Source: Brevibacillus_H sp049846925 | Lineage (GTDB): Bacteria > Bacillota > Bacilli > Brevibacillales > Brevibacillaceae | DNA: 64,000 bases | Direction of reading: 5' to 3' | NCBI RefSeq assembly: GCF_049846925.1 | Contig: NZ_JBNCMT010000012.1 | Span: forward strand, 80,027 to 144,026 | In this document: positions 35,212 to 44,725 of the stretch, piece by piece | Layout: every line of letters starts with the position of its first letter | Position numbering within the stretch: position 1 is the first letter of the stretch | Program-made: the position numbers and the translations under genes | Notes under the pieces: generated by a model | Told to the model about the DNA's origin: nothing | Seen by the model: only the letters and a program-made list of their open reading frames with translations | Databases searched by the model: none

Positions 35212-35697
35212 TCAATTTCTTGTTCGTTTTAATTCCGGCTTGAAAACTTCCTCTAGCCATGATTGATAGACATAAATAACAATGGATATTGTGACGAAAA
35301 TACCGAAACGACCCCACGGAGTAATGGTAACCAATTGATAAATCCCCAATTTTTCCTGAAATAAATAATGAATAGGATAAACTGCGAACATAAAGTCCAA
35401 TACGATATTAGTCAGCAAATAAAACCAAAATCGTCCATATGTAAAATAAAAAATCCATATCGTTACAATTAAAAAACCACCTAGTACACCTGAACCAAAA
35501 GCAGGTTTCAACCAAGGTAAAATGGATACTTTAATTATCCAATGATTTAGATTGTAAGCAACCAGGTTATAAAGGACCATTAGAAAAGAAGCCAAAATAG
35601 CCGCAGGCATAAATCGTTTAATATCTACCCTTTTCAATAAAAATAATGTAAACCATGGAGCGATCAATACCGTCCACAATGTAATTTTGCTCAGCAT
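35212..35697 (-). CDS. Polytopic membrane protein of unknown function
   Basis: 161 residues from ATG 35697 (GGGTGGG upstream), with about five hydrophobic helices (~4-20, 32-48, 68-90, 92-108, 130-148). The end is basic (LEEVFKPELKRTRN). It resembles the small CBO0543-like membrane proteins that are frequent in Bacilli, with no known role. Monocistronic. Confidence 0.75.
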   Translation of the reverse strand: MLSKITLWTVLIAPWFTLFLLKRVDIKRFMPAAILASFLMVLYNLVAYNLNHWIIKVSILPWLKPAFGSGVLGGFLIVTIWIFYFTYGRFWFYLLTNIVLDFMFAVYPIHYLFQEKLGIYQLVTITPWGRFGIFVTISIVIYVYQSWLEEVFKPELKRTRN

Positions 35698-35783
35698 TCG
35701 ACCCACCCTTTTTGTACAGTTTGCATTATTACTCTTTACTGGTAATTATTATTTTATCCATATAGTCATATTATAAAGCCCCT

Positions 35784-37331
35784 TTATTGAAAAGGGGTCA
35801 TTTCACGTATTCTTGTGTCATATACCAGATTCGCCGCTCTACAAGCAACGAAATGACGGGTTGTTCGAAACGGATGAGTAAATTTCGAGCAGTTTGATAA
35901 GCTACGTAGCTGCTCAGCCGTAAATGCTTTTCTTGCAACAGCTTCGTCAAATTCCTTTTGCGCAGCCTGTTTTGCTTTAAACAACATCATTTGTATGCGA
36001 CTGTAAACGTTGATCGCTCCATCTCCAGTTGTTTCAATCGGGAGGAAGATAGCATCGGGGTATTTCTCAGTGATCAATGTTTGAACGCCATCAGAGACAC
36101 CAGAAGACGGCATACAGCCGAATGGTTTGACAGAGAGAGTCATGTTGACTTTCCGTTTGACCACATTCAAGATAAGTTTCCCTACTTCCATATGACCTTC
36201 TCCACCACGCAGATGGTTGTTGTAGTGTTTGTGCGATACCTCGGAGAGTTCATCCATATCGGGTAGATGATAATCATAAAGACCAATTGTCTTCGCATAG
36301 GTTTGGAACAATGAACGGATCGCTCGATCTGCTAAGCCAAACATCCACAAACGAAAAACAGGTTTTTTTCCTTGTAACCCGTAACGACCGGAATCCTCTC
36401 CACGCAGCTTCATCCTCTTCAAAGTATCGTAGCGACCTTCCCAAATCAGATAGAGAATCCACGCTGTAACCGATTGTACTTCCACTTCAGCTCCCTCACT
36501 CTCGAGAAAGCGCTGCAATTGATAGTTGCCGTCACCCTCGGTTGTCATCGCCCAGAACTCACCGATGATACTTACTTTGGGCTTGACTCGTGTCCGGTCC
36601 ACTTTTATGGCAGCCAGTTCCTTTCGGCATTTGTACAACGCAGGAATGAGCCACTTGCGATGATGTAAAGCATCGTACAAATACTGCTTGCAGCGGGCAA
36701 GAGCGGCATCGGTGGCGCCTGTTTCTACTTCATAGGGACGGATCCGATAACCAATGGCATTCAAGATATCTCCGAGGAAAACAGCTTTAACAAAACCGAA
36801 AAAGAACGAGGTATCTAGTTTTAGGGCTGATTCATCCCCTGTCGCCTGTTTCAATCCACTCTGCTGCTGGAACAAAAGGACGCGGAATCCGTCAAAACCC
36901 GCATCACGTAAGGCTTTCCTATACTCTGTTACATAGGTGCCAAAACGGCAAGGGCCACAAGAACCGCTGGTGATAAACAGGTAGTTGCGTACAATATCTT
37001 CTTTCGATATACCAACTTCATCCCGCAGATGAATGAGGTATTTGATCAAATTGCCTACAGTGAAATATGTCGGGTTGCATTGACCGCGGTTTCCAAACTC
37101 TTTGCCAAACCGAAGTGACTCAGTATCCGGGCAATCCATATGTCTCACTGTGTAGCCCAATCCTTTTAGCACACCCTCTACCAGATAATCGTGCGCCATG
37201 GTAAGTCCACCAAACAGGATTGTGGTAGTGGCTTTATCTTTCATTAAAAACTGACGGGGAACCGGATCAAACCACTGTGTTCTTTTGGCCTGCTCCAACC
37301 CTAACGCAAGTTCCTCTTTAATTGTTGGCAT
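35784..37331 (-). CDS. 2-Hydroxyacyl-CoA dehydratase-like / activase-associated protein (component 2)
   Basis: 515 residues. Cysteine motifs that could hold an Fe-S cluster are visible: RGQCNPTYFTVGN, TSGSCGPCRFGTYVTEYRKAL and KPFGCMPSSGVSDGVQ. These match the HgdB/YjiM-like companion of double-domain activases (DUF2229 neighbourhood). Its start overlaps the end of the activase gene by 14 bp, so the two are co-translated. In anaerobes such pairs drive ATP-dependent one-electron chemistry on CoA thioesters. No CoA substrate genes are next to it here. Confidence 0.8.
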   Translation of the reverse strand: MPTIKEELALGLEQAKRTQWFDPVPRQFLMKDKATTTILFGGLTMAHDYLVEGVLKGLGYTVRHMDCPDTESLRFGKEFGNRGQCNPTYFTVGNLIKYLIHLRDEVGISKEDIVRNYLFITSGSCGPCRFGTYVTEYRKALRDAGFDGFRVLLFQQQSGLKQATGDESALKLDTSFFFGFVKAVFLGDILNAIGYRIRPYEVETGATDAALARCKQYLYDALHHRKWLIPALYKCRKELAAIKVDRTRVKPKVSIIGEFWAMTTEGDGNYQLQRFLESEGAEVEVQSVTAWILYLIWEGRYDTLKRMKLRGEDSGRYGLQGKKPVFRLWMFGLADRAIRSLFQTYAKTIGLYDYHLPDMDELSEVSHKHYNNHLRGGEGHMEVGKLILNVVKRKVNMTLSVKPFGCMPSSGVSDGVQTLITEKYPDAIFLPIETTGDGAINVYSRIQMMLFKAKQAAQKEFDEAVARKAFTAEQLRSLSNCSKFTHPFRTTRHFVACRAANLVYDTRIREMTPFQ

Positions 37332-40300
37332 GTGCTCCGCTCCTTTTCATCTGGATGAAAGTTGACCCTGTTGTTTCTTTTGATTGGCGATTAAGCAGTT
37401 CCAAATGCTTTTGCTCGATACGCTGTTGCAGCTCTGCCTTTTTCTGGGCCAAGTCCTGCAAGCGTTCTTCATGAAGCCCCAAGCTATGGGCATAGGTTTT
37501 CACACGAATTTTTATGGAACCACTCGGCTTGTTGGCATCAATATCATGTAAAGCAGAGTAAGGGGTCCCTGCCGTTGAAATAATCGAGTCAATCAGCCCG
37601 TAGGTCGGTGCATCATGTCCACATTTAAAGCTGGATAAGTCGAGCACGGCAACATTGGGATGACGTGCAGCAAATTTGGCTGCCCAGACCTTTTGTACAC
37701 TGTTGGAACTGAAATTCTCCGGCCAGACATCGGTTATTTCCAATGCATAACTTACTCGCCCGCTCTCCAAGTCTTCCTGGAAATAGCGATGCAGCCACTT
37801 CTCATCTTTGGGTATGGATCGCATGGAGAGAATCGGATAGCCCAACACCTGAAACTCTTCTAGTACGCTGTGATTCAAACCAGGGTCGGAATGGTAAGGA
37901 CGGCCGATCATCAGAATGGCGAGACGGTTTTCTTGTTCAACCTGTTCGAGGATCATTTTTCCCCGCTCTTGCATCTCGGCGTCGAACAGTTCCATAGCCA
38001 ACCATCCTTGCTGCACAGCAAAATCGCTTTCGTCCTCCGTGATTTGCAGACACTCCTGAAATGCCTCATACAACTGCTTTTTCATCAAATTTTGTTCGGT
38101 AAAGGAAACGGCTGGATCGAGATAGGCGACTCCTCTCGTCTCAAAAAAGTTAATCTCTTTGGTAAAAGCCGCCTTAATCACATTTGGCGCGCCCGCTACA
38201 ATGGGACAGCTAGCTGAATCCATTACATTTTGCAGATGCGTCGGTATGTGTGTGATGCAAGGGAAAAAAATGTAGTCTATAGGCTTTTTCTCATGATGCT
38301 TAAACAATAAATTATGGATGTGAGCCTGAGCCACTTTGGCCGGATAGCAAGGGTCAATGGAACCGTACTTTCCACCAGCTTGCCACATCTCTTCACTAGT
38401 AAAATCGCTAAACACAATGTTATTTTTGTCGATCCCCACCGTCTCAAAATACGTCCGCCAAAACGGGGCAGTTGACCAAATACCAAGCACACGTGGAATC
38501 CCGATACGAATCTTGTTTCTACTTTCCATTTTCTCTCGATCAGAGCGTTGGAATTGACGCTGATAAGGAACTTTCCGGATTCCTCCCAATCCTAACCAAC
38601 TGCGCTTTACCTGGACATCTTCTACAAGCCTATTCGTATCGGGGAGAGGCTCTGCCTCGTAGAAATGCTGGTACATTCGAACAGCTTCGTATTCCACCAG
38701 ATTGGGATAGTGCTTTTTCAACTCTTGTCGCTTCTTGGTAAGTTGAATAACGGCTTCCTTGTCTTCAACTGTTCCTTTTTCGCAGCTAAAGCCTGAGATA
38801 TAGCGAGCAGTCTGTCCATCGGGTGTTTGAGAGTCGATAAAAGTTCGACTGCAATGGTTGGGACAGAATGTACACCGAGTAGATTCATCGTTACGGCTAC
38901 TATAGATCAGGTTAATCGCTGAATCGATACCCAAAAATGAAGAGTAGCCACGGCGCTTGACAACACGCAGCGTTTCCATAGCGGCACCGATCGCTCCTGC
39001 TTCTCCCGGATGGGGGTGAACATAAACCTGTGCATCAGGAACGCGCTGTTTGATGTAATCGACTTGAGCTTTTACAGCAGCGAGGTTATATTGCGTTCCA
39101 CCTTGCAGAACGAACTTGCGCCCCAGCTCAGACATACGAGGTATTTGAACGACATATTGCCATATGTTTTTGGGCAAGACCAGAGCAAGTCCAGCCAATA
39201 GTTCTTCCTTCGAATAGCCTTCTTTTTGGAAATTCACGCGGTCGGCATCGAGGAATACAGCACAACCGTATGAAAAATTAGGAGAGAGATCAGCTTGGAA
39301 TGCAGTCTGTGCATACTCTTGAACGGGGATGCCAAACTGGTCTGCCATCGCTTGCAATAACATTCCGTTCCCGGCAGAGCATTGGTTAGAGAGCCTAAAA
39401 TTACGGATGTCTCCATTTTTCATAAAGAGAACCTTGATATCTTGTCCTCCAATATCGCATATAACATCGATATCGCCAAATTGATGTACGGCACTCATCA
39501 TGTGGGCAACGGTCTCCACAATGTTGACATCTGCTTTCAGCGTTTTTTCCAAGACATCGGCTGCATATCCGGTGGCACCAAAACCGATGATCTCTAACTC
39601 AGCACCCTGCTCACCCACCTTATCGTGCAGTCTCTTCAACATTTCTTTTGTATCTTCCAACGGATTACCCTTGGATAATTGATATTCCTTGAGTAGAATT
39701 TGTCCATTTTCGTCGACCAGAACAGCTTTTGACGAAGTTGAACCCCCATCAAGACCGATCACGCCCCGTACCTTTTCTCCTGACGAGAAAGATGCAGGTA
39801 TAAATCGAGGTATACTGTATATCTTGCTGAATTCTTCCTGTTCTGTTTCCGTATGCATGAGCGGTGGGCCAGCATTCTCACCCAGTTTTGCTTTCCTGCC
39901 ATGTGCGATAAATTCCTTCAATCCTTCTACCCCAGTGTAGTTGCCAACCTCAGCCGGCTCATGCATCCCATACATCACGGCGCCATATGCAGCATAGTAC
40001 TGGGAATTTTCAGGTACAAAGATTAGTTCTTCTATCGGGATGTCTTGCGGATAGTCATAACCTCGCTCTTCCCAAGTCTGGGGAATTCTTTTTCTCCAGC
40101 ATTCTTGCAGGAATGGTAAGTATGTATTCGGGCCGCCTAGCAAAAGGACACGATGACGCAACGTATTTCCACGAGTGAGAACAGACAGATTCTGCATGAC
40201 GATAGCATCTGCAAGAGAACACATAATCTCATCGGAGGATATTCCGCTTTTCACAAGGTTCACAATGTCCGTTTCTGCAAACACACCGCATTTGGCCGCC

Positions 40301-40830
40301 ACATGGTGAAGCTTGGAATCGTCAAAGTGAAGTTGGCTCACTTCATCCATCGGCATGCCTACTTTAATCATGCACTTATCAATGGTGGCTCCCGTTCCAG
40401 ATGCACACTTGTCATTCATTGACGTAAGTGCTTGCTTATTTCCCGTTTCCTCATTCTCCTTAAATATAATGATTTTGGCGTCCTGCCCGCCTAATTCAAT
40501 AACACTCCCAACATCAGGATGAAGTTGTTCGACAGCCATCGTAACTGCATTTACTTCTTGAACAAACTTTGCTCCAATATGTTCGGCAATGGGACCACTT
40601 CCAGAGCCCGTAATAAATACACGAATGTTACTTTGTGGGACCTGTGAAAACTCATTCCCGATGGCAACCAATAACTCTAAGACCTTTTCCGCTTGCTTCG
40701 TGTGGTGTCGCTGATAATCTGACCATAGAATTTCTTTATTTTTCGGATTTACCACTGTTGCTTTCACAGTAGTTGAACCTACATCAACGCCTACAATTAG
40801 TGATTCTGACAATGGGTCTGTACTAACCAT
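37318..40830 (-). CDS. Double-domain CoA-dehydratase activase (BcrAD/BadFG/HgdC type) with DUF2229
   Basis: 1170 residues, ATG 40830 after AAGGGA. Two ASKHA ATPase domains: first (~10-290) GVDVGSTTVKATVVN, ELGGQDAKII, NDKCASGTGATID; second (~355-620) GLDGGSTSSKAVLVD, DIGGQDIKVLFM, NQCSAGNGMLLQAMADQFGI. The Cys in CASGTG and CSAGNG would bridge a [4Fe-4S] cluster between domains, in cis rather than between monomers. Then CTFCPNHCSRTF (~688-697) and a DUF2229 region (~770-1000; RIGIPRVLGIWSTAPFWRTYF). The C-terminus is a coiled coil. Function in this aerobe-like genome is unknown. Confidence 0.88.
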   Translation of the reverse strand: MVSTDPLSESLIVGVDVGSTTVKATVVNPKNKEILWSDYQRHHTKQAEKVLELLVAIGNEFSQVPQSNIRVFITGSGSGPIAEHIGAKFVQEVNAVTMAVEQLHPDVGSVIELGGQDAKIIIFKENEETGNKQALTSMNDKCASGTGATIDKCMIKVGMPMDEVSQLHFDDSKLHHVAAKCGVFAETDIVNLVKSGISSDEIMCSLADAIVMQNLSVLTRGNTLRHRVLLLGGPNTYLPFLQECWRKRIPQTWEERGYDYPQDIPIEELIFVPENSQYYAAYGAVMYGMHEPAEVGNYTGVEGLKEFIAHGRKAKLGENAGPPLMHTETEQEEFSKIYSIPRFIPASFSSGEKVRGVIGLDGGSTSSKAVLVDENGQILLKEYQLSKGNPLEDTKEMLKRLHDKVGEQGAELEIIGFGATGYAADVLEKTLKADVNIVETVAHMMSAVHQFGDIDVICDIGGQDIKVLFMKNGDIRNFRLSNQCSAGNGMLLQAMADQFGIPVQEYAQTAFQADLSPNFSYGCAVFLDADRVNFQKEGYSKEELLAGLALVLPKNIWQYVVQIPRMSELGRKFVLQGGTQYNLAAVKAQVDYIKQRVPDAQVYVHPHPGEAGAIGAAMETLRVVKRRGYSSFLGIDSAINLIYSSRNDESTRCTFCPNHCSRTFIDSQTPDGQTARYISGFSCEKGTVEDKEAVIQLTKKRQELKKHYPNLVEYEAVRMYQHFYEAEPLPDTNRLVEDVQVKRSWLGLGGIRKVPYQRQFQRSDREKMESRNKIRIGIPRVLGIWSTAPFWRTYFETVGIDKNNIVFSDFTSEEMWQAGGKYGSIDPCYPAKVAQAHIHNLLFKHHEKKPIDYIFFPCITHIPTHLQNVMDSASCPIVAGAPNVIKAAFTKEINFFETRGVAYLDPAVSFTEQNLMKKQLYEAFQECLQITEDESDFAVQQGWLAMELFDAEMQERGKMILEQVEQENRLAILMIGRPYHSDPGLNHSVLEEFQVLGYPILSMRSIPKDEKWLHRYFQEDLESGRVSYALEITDVWPENFSSNSVQKVWAAKFAARHPNVAVLDLSSFKCGHDAPTYGLIDSIISTAGTPYSALHDIDANKPSGSIKIRVKTYAHSLGLHEERLQDLAQKKAELQQRIEQKHLELLNRQSKETTGSTFIQMKRSGAHANN

Positions 40831-40909
40831 CTAATCATTCCCTTATTGAATTTTACAAATATAGTATTGCTTGTATTTAAATGGCATATTCACAGTGTTA
40901 AATGAAAAA

Positions 40910-40942
40910 AGCGTTTGGACTAGATAAACTAATCCAAACGCT
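40910..40942 (-). terminator. Terminator of the MocR gene
   Basis: AGCGTTTGGACTAG (40910-40923) pairs with CTAATCCAAACGCT (40929-40942) with one mismatch; the TAG stop lies in the stem and a TTTTTTC tail follows on the minus strand. Confidence 0.85.
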
Positions 40943-42269
40943 GCACCTCTTCGCATAAAATACGGATCCCTGATCTGATTTGCTCTTCTGATAGCTTTGC
41001 TATACAAATTCCCACGCTGTTTTCGTGCAAATTATTGTTAATAAAATTTTTCTCCAGCGATGAGAGTAAAATATTTCTCTCTTTTAACCTGCTAATCAAT
41101 TTGGTTCGATCTATTGTTTTACCTAATCTGATCCAAACAAAGAATCCAATATCGGGAATAACAAAATCAATTTCCGGATTATTGATATTTATAGCTCGTA
41201 AACATTCACGAAGGCATTTCATCTTTTTCCTATATTCCTGCCGTACCTTACGAATGTGTTTTTTGTACATGCCACTATTGATAAAAATCTCCAAGGCCCC
41301 TTGCGCCAATACGCTTGTAGTTAGATCAGTGCATTTCTTATGTTTTAAAAACTCACTTTTCAAAGCCTCGTTCATAACAACGGCACCTAATCTGATCCCT
41401 GGCATAAACGCCTTCGAAAAGCTTTTTACATAAATAACCTTACCCGATAAATCATAATAATAGGCCGGGAGAACATTATTATTGCTATCGATATCTGCCA
41501 AATAGTCATCTTCCACAATATAAACATCGTATTTTTCGGCTAACACAACCATTCTCTTCTTGTCTTTTTCAGAAAGACACGTACCAAGAGGATTATGAAA
41601 CCTCGGAATCGTGTAAAAAAATTTGATACTTTCGGTTTGAAACATTCTTTCCAGTTCAGTAAAATCGATTCCATTGATATTTCTAGGTATCCCGATCATT
41701 TCTACATCATTTAGTTCTACGACCTTCTGAAAAAGACTATAGCTCGGTTGTTCAACCAAAATCTTTCCTTTTCCATTTGGAAAAGACATTTTTGCCAAGA
41801 TACTTAATGCCTGTTGCGCTCCAGAAGTCATCACGATTTGTTCTTCCGAAGCAAATACTTGATGATCGGCAAAATGATCAACTAATGTTTTCCGTAAAGA
41901 TAACAGGCCCTGTGCGTCACTGTATGTAAACAGTTCATGTTTATACAACTCTACCGCCCTGTTAATGCAGTGATGAAATTCCCTATAGGGCAGCAATTTG
42001 GCATCTGGCATAATCTCTGTAAAATCTATGGTGCTGTTCGTAACGTTTGTCTCGTTCTTTTTTTCTATAAGATAATACCCCCCTTTGGGAATGGAGTATA
42101 TCTTATGGTTGAACTCGAGTTCTTTATAAGCTCGTATCACAGTGGCTTTATTACAGGTAAATTTCGCTGCCATCGCTCTGATGGATGGCAATTGTTCTCC
42201 CTGCTTAAGCTGGTTCTGAGCCAGCAAATCCTCGATGTAATCAATGACTTCTTCAAATTTTCTTTTCAT
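40929..42269 (-). CDS. MocR-type regulator (GntR HTH + PLP aminotransferase fold)
   Basis: 446 residues from ATG 42269 (GGGGGAAAG upstream). N-terminal GntR winged helix (~1-70; QLKQGEQLPSIRAMAAKFTCNKATVIRAYKEL), linker, then a fold-type I aminotransferase domain (~95-440). The domain contains the family SGAQQALSI, VEDDYLADID and the PLP-lysine in YVKSFSKAFMPGIRLG (~290). MocR proteins use PLP adducts as the signal. The adjacent divergent GNAT gene, reached through GTACC repeats, is the probable target. Confidence 0.92.
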   Translation of the reverse strand: MKRKFEEVIDYIEDLLAQNQLKQGEQLPSIRAMAAKFTCNKATVIRAYKELEFNHKIYSIPKGGYYLIEKKNETNVTNSTIDFTEIMPDAKLLPYREFHHCINRAVELYKHELFTYSDAQGLLSLRKTLVDHFADHQVFASEEQIVMTSGAQQALSILAKMSFPNGKGKILVEQPSYSLFQKVVELNDVEMIGIPRNINGIDFTELERMFQTESIKFFYTIPRFHNPLGTCLSEKDKKRMVVLAEKYDVYIVEDDYLADIDSNNNVLPAYYYDLSGKVIYVKSFSKAFMPGIRLGAVVMNEALKSEFLKHKKCTDLTTSVLAQGALEIFINSGMYKKHIRKVRQEYRKKMKCLRECLRAININNPEIDFVIPDIGFFVWIRLGKTIDRTKLISRLKERNILLSSLEKNFINNNLHENSVGICIAKLSEEQIRSGIRILCEEVQRLD

Positions 42270-42329
42270 AGCTTTCCCCCTTCCCCATCCAGCTAAGTAT
42301 GATGGCTGGGCGTGACATAGCATGTGTTT

Positions 42330-42387
42330 TGTACCGGTACAGAGCTGGATATTTGCAATTGTACCATATCGTTTCGGTATTTATAAT
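42330..42387 (+). promoter_or_regulatory. Promoter of the GNAT gene with MocR-like GTACC sites
   Basis: A perfect 12-bp palindrome TGTACCGGTACA (42330-42341) and a second TTGTACC (42359-42365), ~30 bp apart. The second overlaps the -35 TTGTAC (42359-42364) of a promoter with 17-bp spacing and -10 TATAAT (42382-42387) directed at the GNAT gene. Regulator assignment is inference. Confidence 0.7.
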
Positions 42388-42431
42388 CACTAGAGAAAAG
42401 GAAGATCGTACACGTTGAAAGGAGCATTTGA

Positions 42432-43271
42432 ATGATTAAACTTACGCCGCCTCATTATGCAAAAGTCGATCCGTTATTGCGAAAAGTTCCCTTTAATACC
42501 TTGTTTGCCAGAGTTGTCATCGAATACAAAGTAGACGGGCAAGTATATGTCGATGATTTACTTAATCCAACCGTAAGCTTGATCATACATAAATACGGGA
42601 TGGCTTTTTTGTGCGGCAATTATGAAAATGATTCCTTTAACGACAAGCTAGTGAAATTTTTGAAAGATACACCTTGGATTCAATTTCCTGCAAAATATAT
42701 GTTAACTTACCCCGAGCAATGGGAACAGAAGCTAGCTTCTCTACTGGATACAGATCTGCTGTTAGCCGACAACATGGACAGCAAAGGGATCCACCACGAC
42801 AGCAGTCAATTTTTTCTGCAAACGCAAAGAATTAATTATAAATTTAATCCCCAGTTCCCACTCAATAATAGTAATCTACCTGCCGGATTCATCCTGAAAA
42901 GAATTGATGCAGACCTTTATCCTAAAATTCAAGGTTCTGTCGTGCCAGAATATTTTTGGGATACTGCAGAGGATTTTCTCGAAAACGGGATTGGCTTTAG
43001 CTTGTTATACGATGACCAAATTGTCAGCACAACTTTCTCTTCCTATATTGTTGATGATCAATTGGAGTTAGGTGTTGAAACCACAGAAAACTTCAGAAAG
43101 AAAGGCTACGCCATTTATGCTGCATCTGCCATGATTTCGTATTGTCTAGCGAATGGATATGAACCGGTATGGGCATGCAGGCGAGATAACATTGGATCGT
43201 CCAGATTGGCTGAAAGCTTAGGCTTTGTTCCTGCCTCCTGCCATCCGTACTATTGTATGCCTACTCGTTAA
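42432..43271 (+). CDS. GNAT-family N-acetyltransferase
   Basis: 279 residues from ATG 42432 (AAAGGAG upstream). The acetyl-CoA-binding part is near the C-terminus: LELGVETTENFRKKGYAIYAASAMISYCLANGYEPVWACRRDNIGSSRLAESLGF (~210-270), with FRKKGYA as the R/Q-x-x-G-x-A loop. The N-terminal ~140 residues are a separate domain, as in the GNAT_acetyltran (PF12746) group. It is likely regulated by the divergent MocR protein. Substrate amine unknown. Confidence 0.88.
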   Translation: MIKLTPPHYAKVDPLLRKVPFNTLFARVVIEYKVDGQVYVDDLLNPTVSLIIHKYGMAFLCGNYENDSFNDKLVKFLKDTPWIQFPAKYMLTYPEQWEQKLASLLDTDLLLADNMDSKGIHHDSSQFFLQTQRINYKFNPQFPLNNSNLPAGFILKRIDADLYPKIQGSVVPEYFWDTAEDFLENGIGFSLLYDDQIVSTTFSSYIVDDQLELGVETTENFRKKGYAIYAASAMISYCLANGYEPVWACRRDNIGSSRLAESLGFVPASCHPYYCMPTR

Positions 43272-43422
43272 TCGTCGGATCGTCTGCATAATAAACATTG
43301 ATCCCTCCATTATCACGTCGGTTCTTCCATTTGACACTGATCGTTGTCTGCACCGGTACATCAACCGCACTATAAACCAAAGGGTAGACATTGTTTTCTT
43401 CAATACGATTGTATTCAAACAC
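43261..43422 (-). CDS. Possible 53-residue protein, tail-to-tail with the GNAT gene
   Basis: GTG 43422 sits six bases after AAAGGAG, an excellent site; an upstream ATG at 43437 is an alternative. The peptide (VFEYNRIEENNVYPLVYSAV...VYYADDPTINE) has ordinary amino-acid composition rather than the Leu/Ser/Arg-rich look of shadow frames. Its last 11 bases overlap the GNAT stop. Unrecognised, moderate support. Confidence 0.4.
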   Translation of the reverse strand: MFEYNRIEENNVYPLVYSAVDVPVQTTISVKWKNRRDNGGINVYYADDPTINE

Positions 43423-43527
43423 ATTATCTCCTTTCATTTTCTTCCCGTTGTTTCCGTATTTCTTCAAACTTCTTCGGGATAAATCACTTCTAATTGGAAA
43501 TTATAGTTTCTAGAGGTGACGGTGATA

Positions 43528-44532
43528 ATGAACATAACTCAAGTAAAATTAACATCCTCGGAAATCGGAGCTTTGTGGGGGCAATACGTAAATGGTACCA
43601 TGGTGAATTGTGTAAATAAGTACATGCTTACGATCATAGAGGATAAGTCCATCAGAGAGATTTTTGACGAGGCTATAAAAATAACAGAGAACCAAATGCA
43701 GCAGGTTTCTACATTTATTCTTAATGATGGATTTCCATTGCCCGTTGGGTTTACAGACAGAGATATCAACCCCAATATTAAAAGGTTATTTTCTGATCTT
43801 TTTTGCTTGGATTATTTGTATCTCATGACAATACATGGTTTAAACGGTCACTTATTTTCATTTACCACATCAGTTAGAAAAGATCTAAGGGAATTTTTTG
43901 ATTCCTGCCTGACAGATGGAAAACAAATGTACCACCGCTCCGTTGATTTATTACTCGAGAAGGGACATTTTCAAAGAGATCCGTATTTTTTCCCCCGTTC
44001 AACCCCTGAATTTGTTGATAGTAAAAAATATCTTGATGGTTATTGGGGAGATAAGCGTCCTCTGTCAGCCCTAGAAATCTCGAATATTTCTCTTAACTTG
44101 AAGAAAAGTATTATGGCAAAAACACTTGGAATTGCATTTAGTCAAATTGCTGGTGCTGAGGATATAAGGAAGTTTCTAACTGATGCTGCTCAAACGGCAG
44201 ATGACCACATTCAAATACTAAGTAAAAAACTAAAAGATGATAATTTGCCCGTACCTATGTCTTGGGAAACTGAAATTACGGATTCTACAGATTCACCGTT
44301 TTCAGATAAACTGATCATGCATCACACTGGTTTTTTATATTTAACATCTCAAACATATCATGGATTAGGGTTGGCAGGCTCTATGAGGACTGACCTCGTT
44401 CTTGATTATGAGAGAATCATTTTCAAAGACATTTCAGTAACAAAAAAATGGTTTGATCTCATGGTAAAATATAAATGGCTAGAACAACCTCCAATTGCTC
44501 CCAATAGAAATGAAATTGCTAAAGACCAATAA
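43528..44532 (+). CDS. DUF3231 family protein (paralogue 2)
   Basis: 334 residues from ATG 43528 (AGAGGTGA upstream). It has the same two-half helical architecture as the gene at 12767: half 1 begins KLTSSEIGALWGQYVNGTM, half 2 begins RPLSALEISNISLNLKK, and the tail is KYKWLEQPPIAPNRNEI. By eye the two share roughly a third of positions, clearly homologous but an old duplication. Monocistronic with its own terminator. Function unknown, spore association only suspected from family distribution. Confidence 0.86.
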   Translation: MNITQVKLTSSEIGALWGQYVNGTMVNCVNKYMLTIIEDKSIREIFDEAIKITENQMQQVSTFILNDGFPLPVGFTDRDINPNIKRLFSDLFCLDYLYLMTIHGLNGHLFSFTTSVRKDLREFFDSCLTDGKQMYHRSVDLLLEKGHFQRDPYFFPRSTPEFVDSKKYLDGYWGDKRPLSALEISNISLNLKKSIMAKTLGIAFSQIAGAEDIRKFLTDAAQTADDHIQILSKKLKDDNLPVPMSWETEITDSTDSPFSDKLIMHHTGFLYLTSQTYHGLGLAGSMRTDLVLDYERIIFKDISVTKKWFDLMVKYKWLEQPPIAPNRNEIAKDQ

Positions 44533-44548
44533 TTATTTTTGGGAAGTT

Positions 44549-44580
44549 GCCCTCTTTTTAGAATGCTCAAAGAGGGCTTT
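44549..44580 (+). terminator. Terminator of DUF3231 gene 2
   Basis: GCCCTCTTT (44549-44557) pairs with AAAGAGGGC (44569-44577), then TTTTC. Confidence 0.85.
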
Positions 44581-44667
44581 TCGGTGTTTTTCTTTCTTTC
44601 AAATCGGGCCTTATTTAAGAGTAAAACAAAATTCAAATACCATTAGTTAGTCATTTTAAAATAGAAA

Positions 44668-44709
44668 AACGGTTATTTTTGCTCGATCGATCAAGCAAAA
44701 ATAACCGTT
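44668..44709. terminator. Long bidirectional terminator next to wrbA
   Basis: 16-bp arms AACGGTTATTTTTGCT and AGCAAAAATAACCGTT around a ten-base loop; T-tracts follow on both strands. It mainly serves the minus-strand WrbA gene, whose stop is 17 bp away. Confidence 0.88.
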
Positions 44710-44725
44710 TCTTTTCTTCTTAATT

